Below are positions 14,949 through 22,371 of a stretch of 64,000 nt of DNA, one piece after another. The position numbers and the translations under genes are program-made. The stretch comes from Anaerolineales bacterium HSG25 (lineage in GTDB: Bacteria > Chloroflexota > Anaerolineae > 4572-78 > J111): assembly GCA_030377865.1 (NCBI GenBank), contig JAUCGA010000018.1, positions 1-64,000 of the forward strand. Direction: 5' to 3'. The notes under the pieces are model-generated. The model did not search any database. It was not told the origin of the DNA and saw only the letters and a list, made by a program, of their open reading frames with translations. Every line of letters starts with the position of its first letter. Position 1 is the stretch's first letter.

Positions 14949-15039
14949 GTAAAAGTTCAGTAAAACTGCCCTAGAAACCCGATTTCTTTGAGAAATCGGG
15001 TTTCTGACGCTCTTTCTGGCGAGTTCACTGAATATTTAC
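14949..15039 (+). repeat. Rep-A MITE copy c with 8-bp target duplication
   Basis: 91 bp, GTAAAAGTTCAGTAAAAC ... TTCACTGAATATTTAC, flanked by CTATTTTT on both sides (14941-14948 and 15040-15047), a perfect 8-bp duplication. It lies just upstream of the DUF6391-like gene. Confidence 0.92.
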
Positions 15040-15065
15040 CTATTTTTATGGTGTTGACCTGTTGA

Positions 15066-15201
15066 CCTGTGCGGCAATAACTTATCATCGCATAAAAACT
15101 CAAATTCGAGGTCTGCGGAGTGCAAAAGCTTCTTGCTTTTGCATGTTTGTCTCCGGCAAAAGCAAGAAGCTTTTGCACTCCTTTATTGCCGAACAGCTCT
15201 T
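15066..15201 (-). repeat. Rep-B element B1
   Basis: About 137 bp with ends GGCAATAACTTATC and TTTATTGCCGAACAGCTCT. The core is GGAGTGCAAAAGCTTCTTGC / GCAAGAAGCTTTTGCACTCC. The asymmetric part encodes ATCGCATAAAAACTCAAATT, found in all full copies. Confidence 0.85.
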
Positions 15202-15212
15202 ATTGACCGATA

Positions 15213-15247
15213 AGCCTCATCACGTTTCACGCATCACGTTTCACGAA
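15213..15247. repeat. Rep-I tract overlapping the sortase stop codon
   Basis: CATCACGTTTCACGCATCACGTTTCACGAA-type words. On the minus strand it supplies the TGA stop (15241-15243) and the last Ser codon of the sortase gene. Confidence 0.75.
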
Positions 15248-16305
15248 ACTGGCTTTGCTACTACAATGACGCGGTGGGTATTACTCGTATAGGGCCAACA
15301 GGTTACAAGGGTAATTCGCTCATCGTTAGTGGAGGCAATCCACTCGGCATTCTTTTTTCGTATATCTAACGATTCTCCTTTTTCTTTGACGATGGTCTTA
15401 AAGGTCACTTCGTATTCATAAACTTGATTGCCTGAGTATGCTGTGATTTTATCCCCAACCTCCACATTTACCAAATCTCGAAACACTTCACCGTTGACAT
15501 TATGATGTCCGGCCATGACGGTGTTTCCAGCTTGACCTAAAAGAGCAGATGTTTTATGCCAGCCTATGGCATTATCAGCCACTTGCCAGACGCTATACTG
15601 CTGTCCGTTCTGTTCGACAACATTCCAACCGACGGAAACAATACTCGAATCGATGCCGACAGAAGGAACTTTAAGATAGGTTGGATTTATCGACGAAGCG
15701 TCTGCAACATTTTCGGTTTGCGGAGCCGGAGGTGGGGTGACAGTCGGCACAAGGGTCAATGTGGGTAGCGGGGTAGAGGTTGCGGTACCGACAATGGCGG
15801 CTTCCATGCCGAGGGTGGCGGTCGGCTCAATCGGGATAGCTGTTGGTTCGGCAGGCGTTGGATCCGTAGAATTGGATGAGCCGGTTGGGGTGATGGTTGG
15901 TAGTCGGGCGGGTTGTTCGGTAGATACTTCTTGAGGAGATTCTTCTGCCTCAGCCTCCTCGGTGTGAATAATCACCGGAATCGGAGTTGGGTCATCGGGA
16001 TTGAGAGTTTCAGGAAGTAAGTCTGGCTCTCTAACCACCCGCGTCGGCACTGCTGTGGGCGGAACTGTAGCTGTTGGTGGTAGCGTTGGCGGTGGCGACC
16101 AGACTGTCGGGCTGGGGAAAGGGGTATGAGTAGGAATTTGAGCAATCAGTTCCGGCGGGGGATTTTGAATCAACTGCTCACGAGCCTGAATATCTTGATA
16201 AGCCCATAAAAGGCAGACAACCGCTAAGACGACGACTGTCCACACCAGACTGGCAAACAGGAGCGCAATCTGCTCCACGATAATTTGGATAGTGGGTAAT
16301 CTCAT
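15241..16305 (-). CDS. Sortase family protein with long Pro/Thr-rich linker
   Basis: A 354-aa membrane-anchored transpeptidase of the sortase family. An N-terminal TM helix (about 13-35) is followed by a Pro/Thr/Ala-rich linker (about 48-205) likely spanning the cell wall, then the sortase beta barrel (about 210-354). Catalytic residues are visible: His267 in AGHH, Cys336 in TLVTC and Arg345 in THRV. The TLxTC signature is canonical. The stop codon is supplied by a Rep-I tract. No obvious LPxTG substrate is encoded in the window; the large FG-GAP protein at 24965 ends in YLPMIMR and has no LPxTG-TM-KR tail, so a link is speculative. Confidence 0.9.
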   Translation of the reverse strand: MRLPTIQIIVEQIALLFASLVWTVVVLAVVCLLWAYQDIQAREQLIQNPPPELIAQIPTHTPFPSPTVWSPPPTLPPTATVPPTAVPTRVVREPDLLPETLNPDDPTPIPVIIHTEEAEAEESPQEVSTEQPARLPTITPTGSSNSTDPTPAEPTAIPIEPTATLGMEAAIVGTATSTPLPTLTLVPTVTPPPAPQTENVADASSINPTYLKVPSVGIDSSIVSVGWNVVEQNGQQYSVWQVADNAIGWHKTSALLGQAGNTVMAGHHNVNGEVFRDLVNVEVGDKITAYSGNQVYEYEVTFKTIVKEKGESLDIRKKNAEWIASTNDERITLVTCWPYTSNTHRVIVVAKPVS

Positions 16306-16359
16306 GAAAGGCGATTTTCGACAGGATTAACAAGATTTACAGGATTATGAGCAAAAATG

Positions 16360-16450
16360 GGTAGTGGCGCAGAAGTAGTGGTACGGATCCGTTAGCTACC
16401 CGCAAGTTTAGAACTTGCGGGTAGCTGACCACTACCTATGCAGGACTACC
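16360..16450 (+). repeat. Rep-D element D2 with 8-bp target duplication
   Basis: 91 bp, GGTAGTGGCGCAGAAG ... CCTATGCAGGACTACC, almost identical to 34525-34615. Flanked by CAAAAATG at 16352-16359 and 16451-16458. The core hairpin is GCTACCCGCAAGTTT / AACTTGCGGGTAGC. Confidence 0.9.
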
Positions 16451-16457
16451 CAAAAAT

Positions 16458-16558
16458 GTAGTGGTCAGCTTGATGTTGAAAATGGAGTGCAACGGGTTTA
16501 GCCGTTGCCAAAAGCAATGGCTGAACCCATTGCACTCCAACATCATCTTGACCACCAC
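16458..16558 (+). repeat. Rep-C element C2
   Basis: 101 bp, nearly identical to C1 at 9302-9402. It begins at the end of the right target duplication of Rep-D2. Confidence 0.85.
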
Positions 16559-16596
16559 AAAAAATTCTATAAACCTTGTTAGTCCTGTCGGATATT

Positions 16597-16733
16597 AGAG
16601 CTGTTCGGCAATAAAGGAGTGCAAAAGCTTCTTGCTTTTGCCGGAGACAAACATGCAAAAGCAAGAAGCTTTTGCACTCCGCAGACCTCGAATTTGAGTT
16701 TTTATGCGATGATAAGTTATTGCCGAACAGCTT
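16597..16733 (+). repeat. Rep-B element B2
   Basis: Complete copy, AGAGCTGTTCGGCAATAAAG ... GTTATTGCCGAACAGCTTT, inverse orientation to B1. It ends 2 bases before the stop codon of the lgt-like gene. Confidence 0.88.
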
Positions 16734-16735
16734 TA

Positions 16736-17482
16736 TTAACTTAAGTCGTTTTTTCGGGAATCCATTCTAAAATTATAGGCCATAACCGCCAAGGCGACAA
16801 TCAACATGGCCCAACTGAAAACCTGCATGGCTAAAAATCCATCACCAATCGTTTCGGGGTTGGCGACAAATATCTCTAATATTAGCCGATTGAGACTATA
16901 CAAGGCAACAAATAGCCAAAACTGGAAGCCCGACCACGGACGCTGGTGTCGAATCAAAAATAGTATCAGTAAGATGATTCCACACCCCGCGGTTTGATAC
17001 AGTTGCACCGGATGACGAGTCACGCTGGCGATGGGGATGCCCCACGGCATGGTGGTGGGCTGTCCGAGGGTTAGGTCGCCTAAAAAGCCACCGATTTGGG
17101 TAATAATTAGAGCCAAGACCATTCCCGGCGCGGCCGCATCACAAAAAATGCCGAGCGGGATTTTATAGTATTGGGTGTATATCAGAACGGCTAGAAGGGC
17201 AAATACAACACCTTCGTAAACCGACATGGCGTTGCGTGATAGGGAGAAGGCTTGGCTGATGTTAGGCGCGTAGTTTTCCCAATGTTCCAACACAAACCAG
17301 AGCCTCGCCCCAATAAGACCCGCGATGAGGCCATAAATAGCCGCATTATAAAGATAGTCGCCATCGAAATTAAATCGTTTGGCTTGTTGAGCCGCCAACC
17401 ATGTGCCGCTCCAAAAGGCTACTAGTAGTAAAAACGGATAAGTTGGCAAGGCTAAAGGGCCAATATTTAGGATAGGTAGCAT
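16736..17482 (-). CDS. Prolipoprotein diacylglyceryl transferase-like protein
   Basis: A 248-aa polytopic membrane protein related to Lgt, which transfers diacylglycerol from phosphatidylglycerol to the lipobox Cys of prolipoproteins. About seven TM helices. The N-terminus LPILNIGPLALPTYPFLLLVAF and the segments GLIGARLWFVLEH and HPVQLYQT are Lgt-like. The canonical signature around Asn-Gly-Glu is altered to GGFLGDLTLGQPTTMPWG, with no NGE. It may therefore be an active divergent Lgt of the phylum or a paralogue with another role. Lipoproteins with clear lipoboxes are encoded nearby (9525, 34497), so Lgt activity is needed somewhere in the genome. Rep-B2 abuts its stop. Confidence 0.78.
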   Translation of the reverse strand: MLPILNIGPLALPTYPFLLLVAFWSGTWLAAQQAKRFNFDGDYLYNAAIYGLIAGLIGARLWFVLEHWENYAPNISQAFSLSRNAMSVYEGVVFALLAVLIYTQYYKIPLGIFCDAAAPGMVLALIITQIGGFLGDLTLGQPTTMPWGIPIASVTRHPVQLYQTAGCGIILLILFLIRHQRPWSGFQFWLFVALYSLNRLILEIFVANPETIGDGFLAMQVFSWAMLIVALAVMAYNFRMDSRKNDLS

Positions 17483-17504
17483 GTTAATACATCACTTAAT
17501 AACG

Positions 17505-17557
17505 TTTGTAGTAGGCGATTTATCGCCTTTAAGTGACACTAAAATGCCTACTACAAA
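17505..17557. repeat. Short inverted-repeat element TTTGTAGTAGGC
   Basis: Arms TTTGTAGTAGGC (17505-17516) and GCCTACTACAAA (17546-17557) with inner hairpin GGCGATTTATCGCC. It lies upstream of the lgt-like gene. Seen only once in this window. Confidence 0.6.
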
Positions 17558-17580
17558 TCTCTTAAGTTGTGACAGTCATT

Positions 17581-17806
17581 AGAGTTGTTCGGGAATAAAG
17601 AAGGTAAAAATCCAGTAAAGTCGCCCTAGAAACCCGATTTCTCAAAGAAATCGGGTTTCTGACACTCTTCACTGAATATTTACTAAAGGAGTGCAAAAGC
17701 TTCTTGCTTTTGCATGTTTGCCTCTAGCAAAAGCAAGAAGCTTTTGCACTCCGCAGACCCATAATTTGAGTTTTTATGCGATGATAAGTTATTGCCGAAC
17801 AGGTCT
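17581..17806 (+). repeat. Rep-B element B3 interrupted by Rep-A
   Basis: Left end AGAGTTGTTCGGGAATAAAG and, after the inserted Rep-A, GGAGTGCAAAAGC through TTATTGCCGAACAGG. Removing 17604-17683 plus one target copy restores a standard Rep-B. Confidence 0.88.
17604..17683 (+). repeat. Rep-A MITE copy d nested in Rep-B3
   Basis: 80 bp (internal deletion before TTCACTGAATATTTAC). Flanks TAAAGAAG (left) and TAAAGGAG (right) differ at one base. TAAAGGAG is exactly the Rep-B target sequence in other copies, so this is a true insertion with an 8-bp duplication. Confidence 0.9.
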
Positions 17807-17821
17807 ATGGTAGCATGTTGA

Positions 17822-18415
17822 TTACAGTTCAGACAATTTGACTTCGATATAGGCTTTGTTGATGGGGCCGGTGAATACCTCTATGATGGTACCCTCGGCA
17901 TCAACAAAGATGGAGGTTGGCAACCCCATGACCCGATACGTGCGAGAGACCTCACCATCGGTGTCCATGACGATGGGGAAGGTTACGCCAAACTCTTTGA
18001 TAAAATCAGCTACTTTTTCGGGCTGGTCGTTGACGGTGCTGTTGACTCCTAAAATCACCAGTTGGTCGGCATTATCGACTGCGGCCTCCTGAAAATCAGG
18101 GAACTCGGCTCGACATGGGCCGCACCAAGTGGCCCAAAAGTTGACCAGTACGGGTTTACCTCTAAAATTACTTAGAGTAAAACTCTCACCATCGAGAGTT
18201 TTAAGGGTAAAATCGGGCGCGGGGTGTCCGGCCATAGGCGCGGCTTCGAAAGTTGTATTGCTACTATCAGATGCGGCTGACTGTTGCATCTGCCGCGAGA
18301 CGTTGATCCATAAACCACCGGTAATCAAGACAAGGCAGATTAGAATGCCCCAAAACCAAACTGTTTTATAAAACGGTAATACTGCTGTTTCTTCGGAGGG
18401 TAATTCTACACTCAT
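17822..18415 (-). CDS. TlpA/ResA-like membrane-anchored thiol-disulfide oxidoreductase
   Basis: A 197-aa thioredoxin-fold protein facing the outside of the membrane, probably reducing or isomerising disulfides in exported proteins or cytochrome c apoproteins. One TM anchor lies at about residues 19-38. The AhpC/TSA-like fold (65-195) has GHPAPDFTLKTLDG and the active site TWCGPC (Cys98, Cys101), and the cis-Pro loop GLPTSIFVD. An AAGGAG ribosome site lies before the ATG. No ccs or ccd genes are adjacent, so the substrate is unknown. Length is typical for the family. Confidence 0.9.
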   Translation of the reverse strand: MSVELPSEETAVLPFYKTVWFWGILICLVLITGGLWINVSRQMQQSAASDSSNTTFEAAPMAGHPAPDFTLKTLDGESFTLSNFRGKPVLVNFWATWCGPCRAEFPDFQEAAVDNADQLVILGVNSTVNDQPEKVADFIKEFGVTFPIVMDTDGEVSRTYRVMGLPTSIFVDAEGTIIEVFTGPINKAYIEVKLSEL

Positions 18416-18438
18416 AAAAAATCTCCTTGTGATGAGAT

Positions 18439-18471
18439 TGGTTCAGTTTCTAAAACTGAACCAATCTTGAA
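18439..18471. repeat. Hairpin ATTGGTTCAGTTT / AAACTGAACCAAT
   Basis: A near-perfect palindrome upstream of the tlpA-like gene. Related hairpins (AGTGGTTCA...TGAACCACT) are at 5879-5912 and 55925-55957. Confidence 0.65.
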
Positions 18472-18625
18472 TGTTGTTCTAAAAAACCTGCTCTAAAAAT
18501 TCCTGACGCTAACGGAATCTTTGGGTGAGCAAGACTACAACAGATTTGGGGATTTAACGGATAAAAAACTCCCCGATAACGGATTGATTACATTCAAATT
18601 CGGTTAATTCGTGTCATCAAGAACC

Positions 18626-18700
18626 AATCCGTTTCTTTCAATTATCCGTTGTAGTCCTGTTTTCAACTGAACCAAAGAAAAAGTTAGGGTGAGCCAAAAT
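18626..18700 (+). repeat. Rep-L, uninterrupted copy
   Basis: CCAATCCGTTTCTTTC ... CAACTGAACCAAAGAAAAAG TTAGGGTGAG. This is the reference for the split copy at 5572-5810. An inverted partial copy lies at 41138-41178 and a diverged one at about 39700-39775. Confidence 0.8.
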
Positions 18701-18747
18701 CAGTGTCATTCCACGCATCATGTTCTAAAAACGGCTGAAACAATAAT

Positions 18748-18874
18748 AGAGCTGTTCGGCAATAAGAAAGGTGGGTATTTATTGGGCTATCGGAGTGCAA
18801 GAATTGTATTCTTGCCAGTCAAAATGGAATTTTGACACTCCTCTCCGCACAAATCCTTATTCCCGAACAAGTCT
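18748..18874 (+). repeat. Rep-B variant B4 with different core
   Basis: Ends AGAGCTGTTCGGCAATAAG and TTATTCCCGAACAAGTCTC match Rep-B, but the core is GGAGTGCAAGAATTGTATTC, unlike the usual AAGCTTCTTGC hairpin. This suggests modular cargo. Confidence 0.7.
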
Positions 18875-19087
18875 CATCATCACCGAAAGTGTCAACCGAA
18901 TTCGATGACTAAAATATGTTCTGTGAGCGATCTCGGTATGATGCAAATCTTGCCTGATTCTAACACGCCCCCTAATTATGATGCCACCTATTTTCTTTGT
19001 CAAACCGAAATCTAAACAAATTGACAATTGCTATCGACCGACGCAAAATAGATGACATGAAACCATAAGTGTCAACTTAGGCCAATC

Positions 19088-19168
19088 AGACCTTGCAGGT
19101 TTCCAAAACCTACAAGGTCAAGCCCATGTCCTGCAAGGTTTCCGCCGTAGGCGAACCTTGTAGGTCTG
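19088..19168. repeat. Rep-M hairpins AGACCTTGCAGG / CCTTGTAGGTCT
   Basis: Two hairpin units, GACCTTGCAGG...CCTACAAGGTC and CTGCAAGG...CCTTGTAGG. Related units are at 29290-29322 and 56799-56831. The rest of the 18416-19262 spacer shows no gene; 18880-19080 is unassigned. Confidence 0.65.
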
Positions 19169-19262
19169 TCGTTAACAATCCTTAAGTTGACGGATATGGA
19201 CATGAAACCTGTTGCATGTTGCATAATTCGGGTTATATCCTTTTTTGGGAGGAAACAAAATC

Positions 19263-20816
19263 ATGCGTAAATTTAACACTACTGGGCCATGTAAACCAAC
19301 TCGGCACTACACCGTCATGCGAGAAGATTTAATGGGGGTTGGGCGGAAGATGGTCAACGAAGGGAAATTCTTCACTATCTTTGCCCCTCGACAATCGGGA
19401 AAAACGACCTATTTTCAACTGCTGATGGAGCAACTTAGAAATGAGGGATACACCGCGATATGGATTAGCTTTGAAAATTTTAAACGGTTGAGCGAAGAGA
19501 AATTTTATAAAGCCTTAACCATCAATCTCCAACGAGCGTTGGCAAAGCTGGGCATCAAAACTGATACCAAAATTGGTGATGCGTTCGATTTGAGTGAATT
19601 TTTTGCCGATATTGACTCCCAATCGTTGGTTCTCATTATTGATGAGTTTGAAGGTGTTCCCGATTCTGTTTTGAGTGAGTTGATGCACACCTTTCGGAAA
19701 ATTTATCATCAGAAAGATGATTACGCCCTTCAAGCATTAATGCTGGTTGGGGTCAGCACCATTGCCGATTTGGTCGTTGGGCCAGCCTCTCCGTTTAACA
19801 TCGCCGACCAGCTTGAGATCGACTATTTCAGCCGAGACGAGGTGAACGGCCTGATTAACCAGTATGTCACCGAATCTGGTCAACCGTTTGATGAGGCCAT
19901 CATCAGAGCCATTTATGATAACAGCCAAGGTCAACCGGGGTTGGTCTGCGCCCTGTGTCAGCATTTGGTGACGAAGGCGGTGCCTGACAAAAGCCAGCCG
20001 GTGACGATGGAGGCATTTTACCCCACACTCAGGTTTTTCCTCACCAAATACACGACCAATAATATCATGAACATTGTGCAAAAAGCACGAGAAAAGCGGC
20101 GTTTTATGCTAAAACTGCTCTTCCAACCGGAGCCGATTCTCTTCTCCATGTATGAGCCGGATATCGCTTGGCTCCATGCCAATGGGGTGGTTGATGATGT
20201 GGTCGGTTATGTTGATGTGGTCGTGCCGCTGTATAAAAAGGTTCTCATCACAGCCTTCCGTCCCTTAATCAATGGCGAGAGTCAGCACTATTTGACCTCA
20301 GCTCGGAATGTGTTGGGAGATTATCTGACGGCGGATGGTCGGCTGAATCTGAATGCCTTGATAGAGGCGTATCGTGCTTACGTGCGACGACGTGGCTTTC
20401 GGGCCTTTGATACGGAGCATCTGAAAGAGGGGGCATGGCACTACTCTCTGGATGGGTATTTGAACTTTTTTATCCGTCAATTAGACGGCGAAACCTACGT
20501 CGAAGTGCCGTCTGGACGAGGGCGAACCGACATCCTAATTCGGTATCAGAAACAATCTTATATCATTGAAGTAAAGGTATATCGTCAGATTACTGATTTT
20601 AAACGAGGCAAAGGCCAACTAGCCGAGTATCTAAAATCGGAGGAGTTGGCCGAGGGATATTATGTGATCTTTAGCAATGTTCACACCGAAACAGACACCT
20701 TAACCGATGAAGATATCATTGACGGCAAACGGATTCACACCCACATCATCCGTACCAACTTTGAGAGTCCTAGTGGAATGGGTGTACCAGAAGCATTGAA
20801 GGCAAACAAGGAGTAA
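19263..20816 (+). CDS. AAA-like ATPase with C-terminal PD-(D/E)XK nuclease-like domain
   Basis: A 517-aa protein resembling AAA_35-type ATPases. Walker A is APRQSGKTT (about 45-53), Walker B LVLIIDEFEG (about 122-131). The C-terminal region has GRGRTDILI...YIIEVKVYR, the D...ExK core of PD-(D/E)XK nucleases, so it may couple ATP hydrolysis to nucleic-acid cleavage; this is unproven. Start chosen at ATG 19263, 11 bases after a GGGAGG site. The predicted earlier TTG lies inside that site. The next gene (C39-like peptidase) starts 6 bases after the stop, so the two are almost certainly cotranscribed. The pairing is worth noting because neither product has a known role. Confidence 0.85.
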   Translation: MRKFNTTGPCKPTRHYTVMREDLMGVGRKMVNEGKFFTIFAPRQSGKTTYFQLLMEQLRNEGYTAIWISFENFKRLSEEKFYKALTINLQRALAKLGIKTDTKIGDAFDLSEFFADIDSQSLVLIIDEFEGVPDSVLSELMHTFRKIYHQKDDYALQALMLVGVSTIADLVVGPASPFNIADQLEIDYFSRDEVNGLINQYVTESGQPFDEAIIRAIYDNSQGQPGLVCALCQHLVTKAVPDKSQPVTMEAFYPTLRFFLTKYTTNNIMNIVQKAREKRRFMLKLLFQPEPILFSMYEPDIAWLHANGVVDDVVGYVDVVVPLYKKVLITAFRPLINGESQHYLTSARNVLGDYLTADGRLNLNALIEAYRAYVRRRGFRAFDTEHLKEGAWHYSLDGYLNFFIRQLDGETYVEVPSGRGRTDILIRYQKQSYIIEVKVYRQITDFKRGKGQLAEYLKSEELAEGYYVIFSNVHTETDTLTDEDIIDGKRIHTHIIRTNFESPSGMGVPEALKANKE

Positions 20817-20822
20817 AAAGCT

Positions 20823-22142
20823 ATGCGCGAACGAAAACCATACAACAAGAAAAAATTTAGCTGGCTAGGGCTGTTCTTTTTTATTATCGGCATCATTGCC
20901 GTTATCGCCATGATTGTCATGGTGCTGATGACCTCATGGCCGGAACTGTTCAGCAAGACTGATAGTTTATCCTACCGAGCGCGAGGCTACTACAAACAGA
21001 TGTTCCCGCCCCCACAATATCTGCCCACCCCCGCTCCGGTGACGGTTAGTCAGCCATTACCCACAGCTGAAAAAAAATTAGAGTTAGTGGTGGCGATGCA
21101 TGACACCGCGCCTACGGCAACACCCACTCCACAACCAACAGCCACACCGCGCCCCACCTCCCTGCCGAGTAGCACCCCCTCACCAACGGCTACGCCGACA
21201 GTCACGCCGCGTCCGGCCTTGTCTCAAGTACAGTTGCTAGAGATTAGCCATCAATATCAAACTTGGAACAACTGCGGGCCAGCAACCATCACCATGAACA
21301 TGACTCAGTTTGGCTATACAAACAGTCAGGCTGAGGCGGCGGAGTTTTTGAAGCCGAATCGAGACGACAAAAATGTCAGTCCCCAAGAGTTGGTGGCTTA
21401 TGCCCGTCAACATGGCTTAGAGGCGATTGTTCGGCGAGGTGGCTCGTTAGACATCCTGAAAGCCTTGCTCAGTAATGATTTGCCGGTTTTGGTTGAGTTT
21501 TGGTTTACCCATGATGGGGATCAGATGGGTCATTATCGACTGATTACCGGCTACGACGATACGGCACAACAACTGATCGCTTTTGACTCATACAATGGGC
21601 CGAATATTCGGGTCGATTATGACACCTTTGAGGCCGAATGGCGCGTCTTTAACGATCTGTACGGAGTCATCTATCAACCGGAACAGGCTGATATTGTGGC
21701 CGGAATCATTGGGCCGGACATGGACGATACGACCATGTATGAACAACTAGTTGAGCAGGCCGAGCAGGAGTTAGCCGAGAATCCCGATGACCGGATTGCT
21801 TATTTTAATAAAGGGGATGCCCTAACTCGTTTGGGGCGTTTTGAGGAGGCCGCGACCGCGTTTGATGAGGCTCGTCAACGTCAGCTCCATTGGCGACGAT
21901 TGTGGTATCAGTTTACCCCATTTGAGGCCTATTATCAGGTGGGACGGTATCAGGATGTGATTGATTTGAGTCAAGCCACACTCAACAGTGCCGGAGGGTT
22001 AGAAGAAGGGTACTACTACCTTGGTTTGGCGCTCCATGCGACGGGGCAAACCGGAGTCGAGGAGAACTTTCAGGCCGCGTTGGACTATAATCCCAACTTT
22101 GGCCTTGCCTCTGAGGCATTGGCCGCGCTTGAAGTTGAGTAG
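20823..22142 (+). CDS. Membrane-anchored C39-like cysteine peptidase with TPR tail
   Basis: A 439-aa protein. One TM helix (14-36) follows a basic N-terminus, then a Pro/Thr-rich linker (65-133), a papain-like C39-type domain (about 138-275) and tetratricopeptide-like repeats (about 290-437). Catalytic Cys151 (NNCGPA), His237 (GHYRL) and Asp255 (FDS) are all present. Known C39-like proteins cleave double-glycine leaders or act as general extracellular peptidases; the substrate here is unknown. It starts 6 bases after the AAA/nuclease-like gene. The last base pair of the stop codon TAG overlaps the first bases of Rep-B5. Confidence 0.88.
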   Translation: MRERKPYNKKKFSWLGLFFFIIGIIAVIAMIVMVLMTSWPELFSKTDSLSYRARGYYKQMFPPPQYLPTPAPVTVSQPLPTAEKKLELVVAMHDTAPTATPTPQPTATPRPTSLPSSTPSPTATPTVTPRPALSQVQLLEISHQYQTWNNCGPATITMNMTQFGYTNSQAEAAEFLKPNRDDKNVSPQELVAYARQHGLEAIVRRGGSLDILKALLSNDLPVLVEFWFTHDGDQMGHYRLITGYDDTAQQLIAFDSYNGPNIRVDYDTFEAEWRVFNDLYGVIYQPEQADIVAGIIGPDMDDTTMYEQLVEQAEQELAENPDDRIAYFNKGDALTRLGRFEEAATAFDEARQRQLHWRRLWYQFTPFEAYYQVGRYQDVIDLSQATLNSAGGLEEGYYYLGLALHATGQTGVEENFQAALDYNPNFGLASEALAALEVE

Positions 22143-22355
22143 AGTTGTTCGGAAATAAAGGAGTGCAAAAGCATCTTGCTTTTGCCGGAGACAAACATGG
22201 AATGAGCATTAATTAACCTGTGCATATTTGGCGAGTCGAAGCGCTGGCTTCCAGCCGGCATGCTGGCTGGAAGCCAGCGCTCCAGTCAAACGCGCAACTT
22301 ATTTAATCCCGATTCCATGCAAAAGCACCACATAATTAGAGTTTTTCGAAAATAA
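22141..22355 (+). repeat. Rep-B element B5 interrupted by Rep-F
   Basis: AGAGTTGTTCGGAAATAAAG, then GGAGTGCAAAAGC through GACAAACAT, then Rep-F2, then GCAAAAGCACCACATAATT and a degraded right end. It overlaps the stop codon of the upstream gene. Confidence 0.75.
22199..22316. repeat. Rep-F element F2 nested in Rep-B5
   Basis: Ends GGAATGAGCATTAATTAACC and TTATTTAATCCCGATTCC, with AT on both sides (22197-22198, 22317-22318). The internal hairpin AGCGCTGGCTTCCAGCC / GGCTGGAAGCCAGCGCT is long and perfect. Confidence 0.85.
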
Positions 22356-22371
22356 AGAAGTGAGGTTTTTT

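Larger units (their letters stand above)
16316..16596 (+). repeat. Rep-E fragment split by Rep-D and Rep-C insertions
   Basis: TCGACAGGATTAACAAGATT at the left and TTGTTAGTCCTGTCGGATATT at the right are the two arms of a Rep-E core. The intervening space holds Rep-D2 (16360-16450) and Rep-C2 (16458-16558) back to back. Confidence 0.75.
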
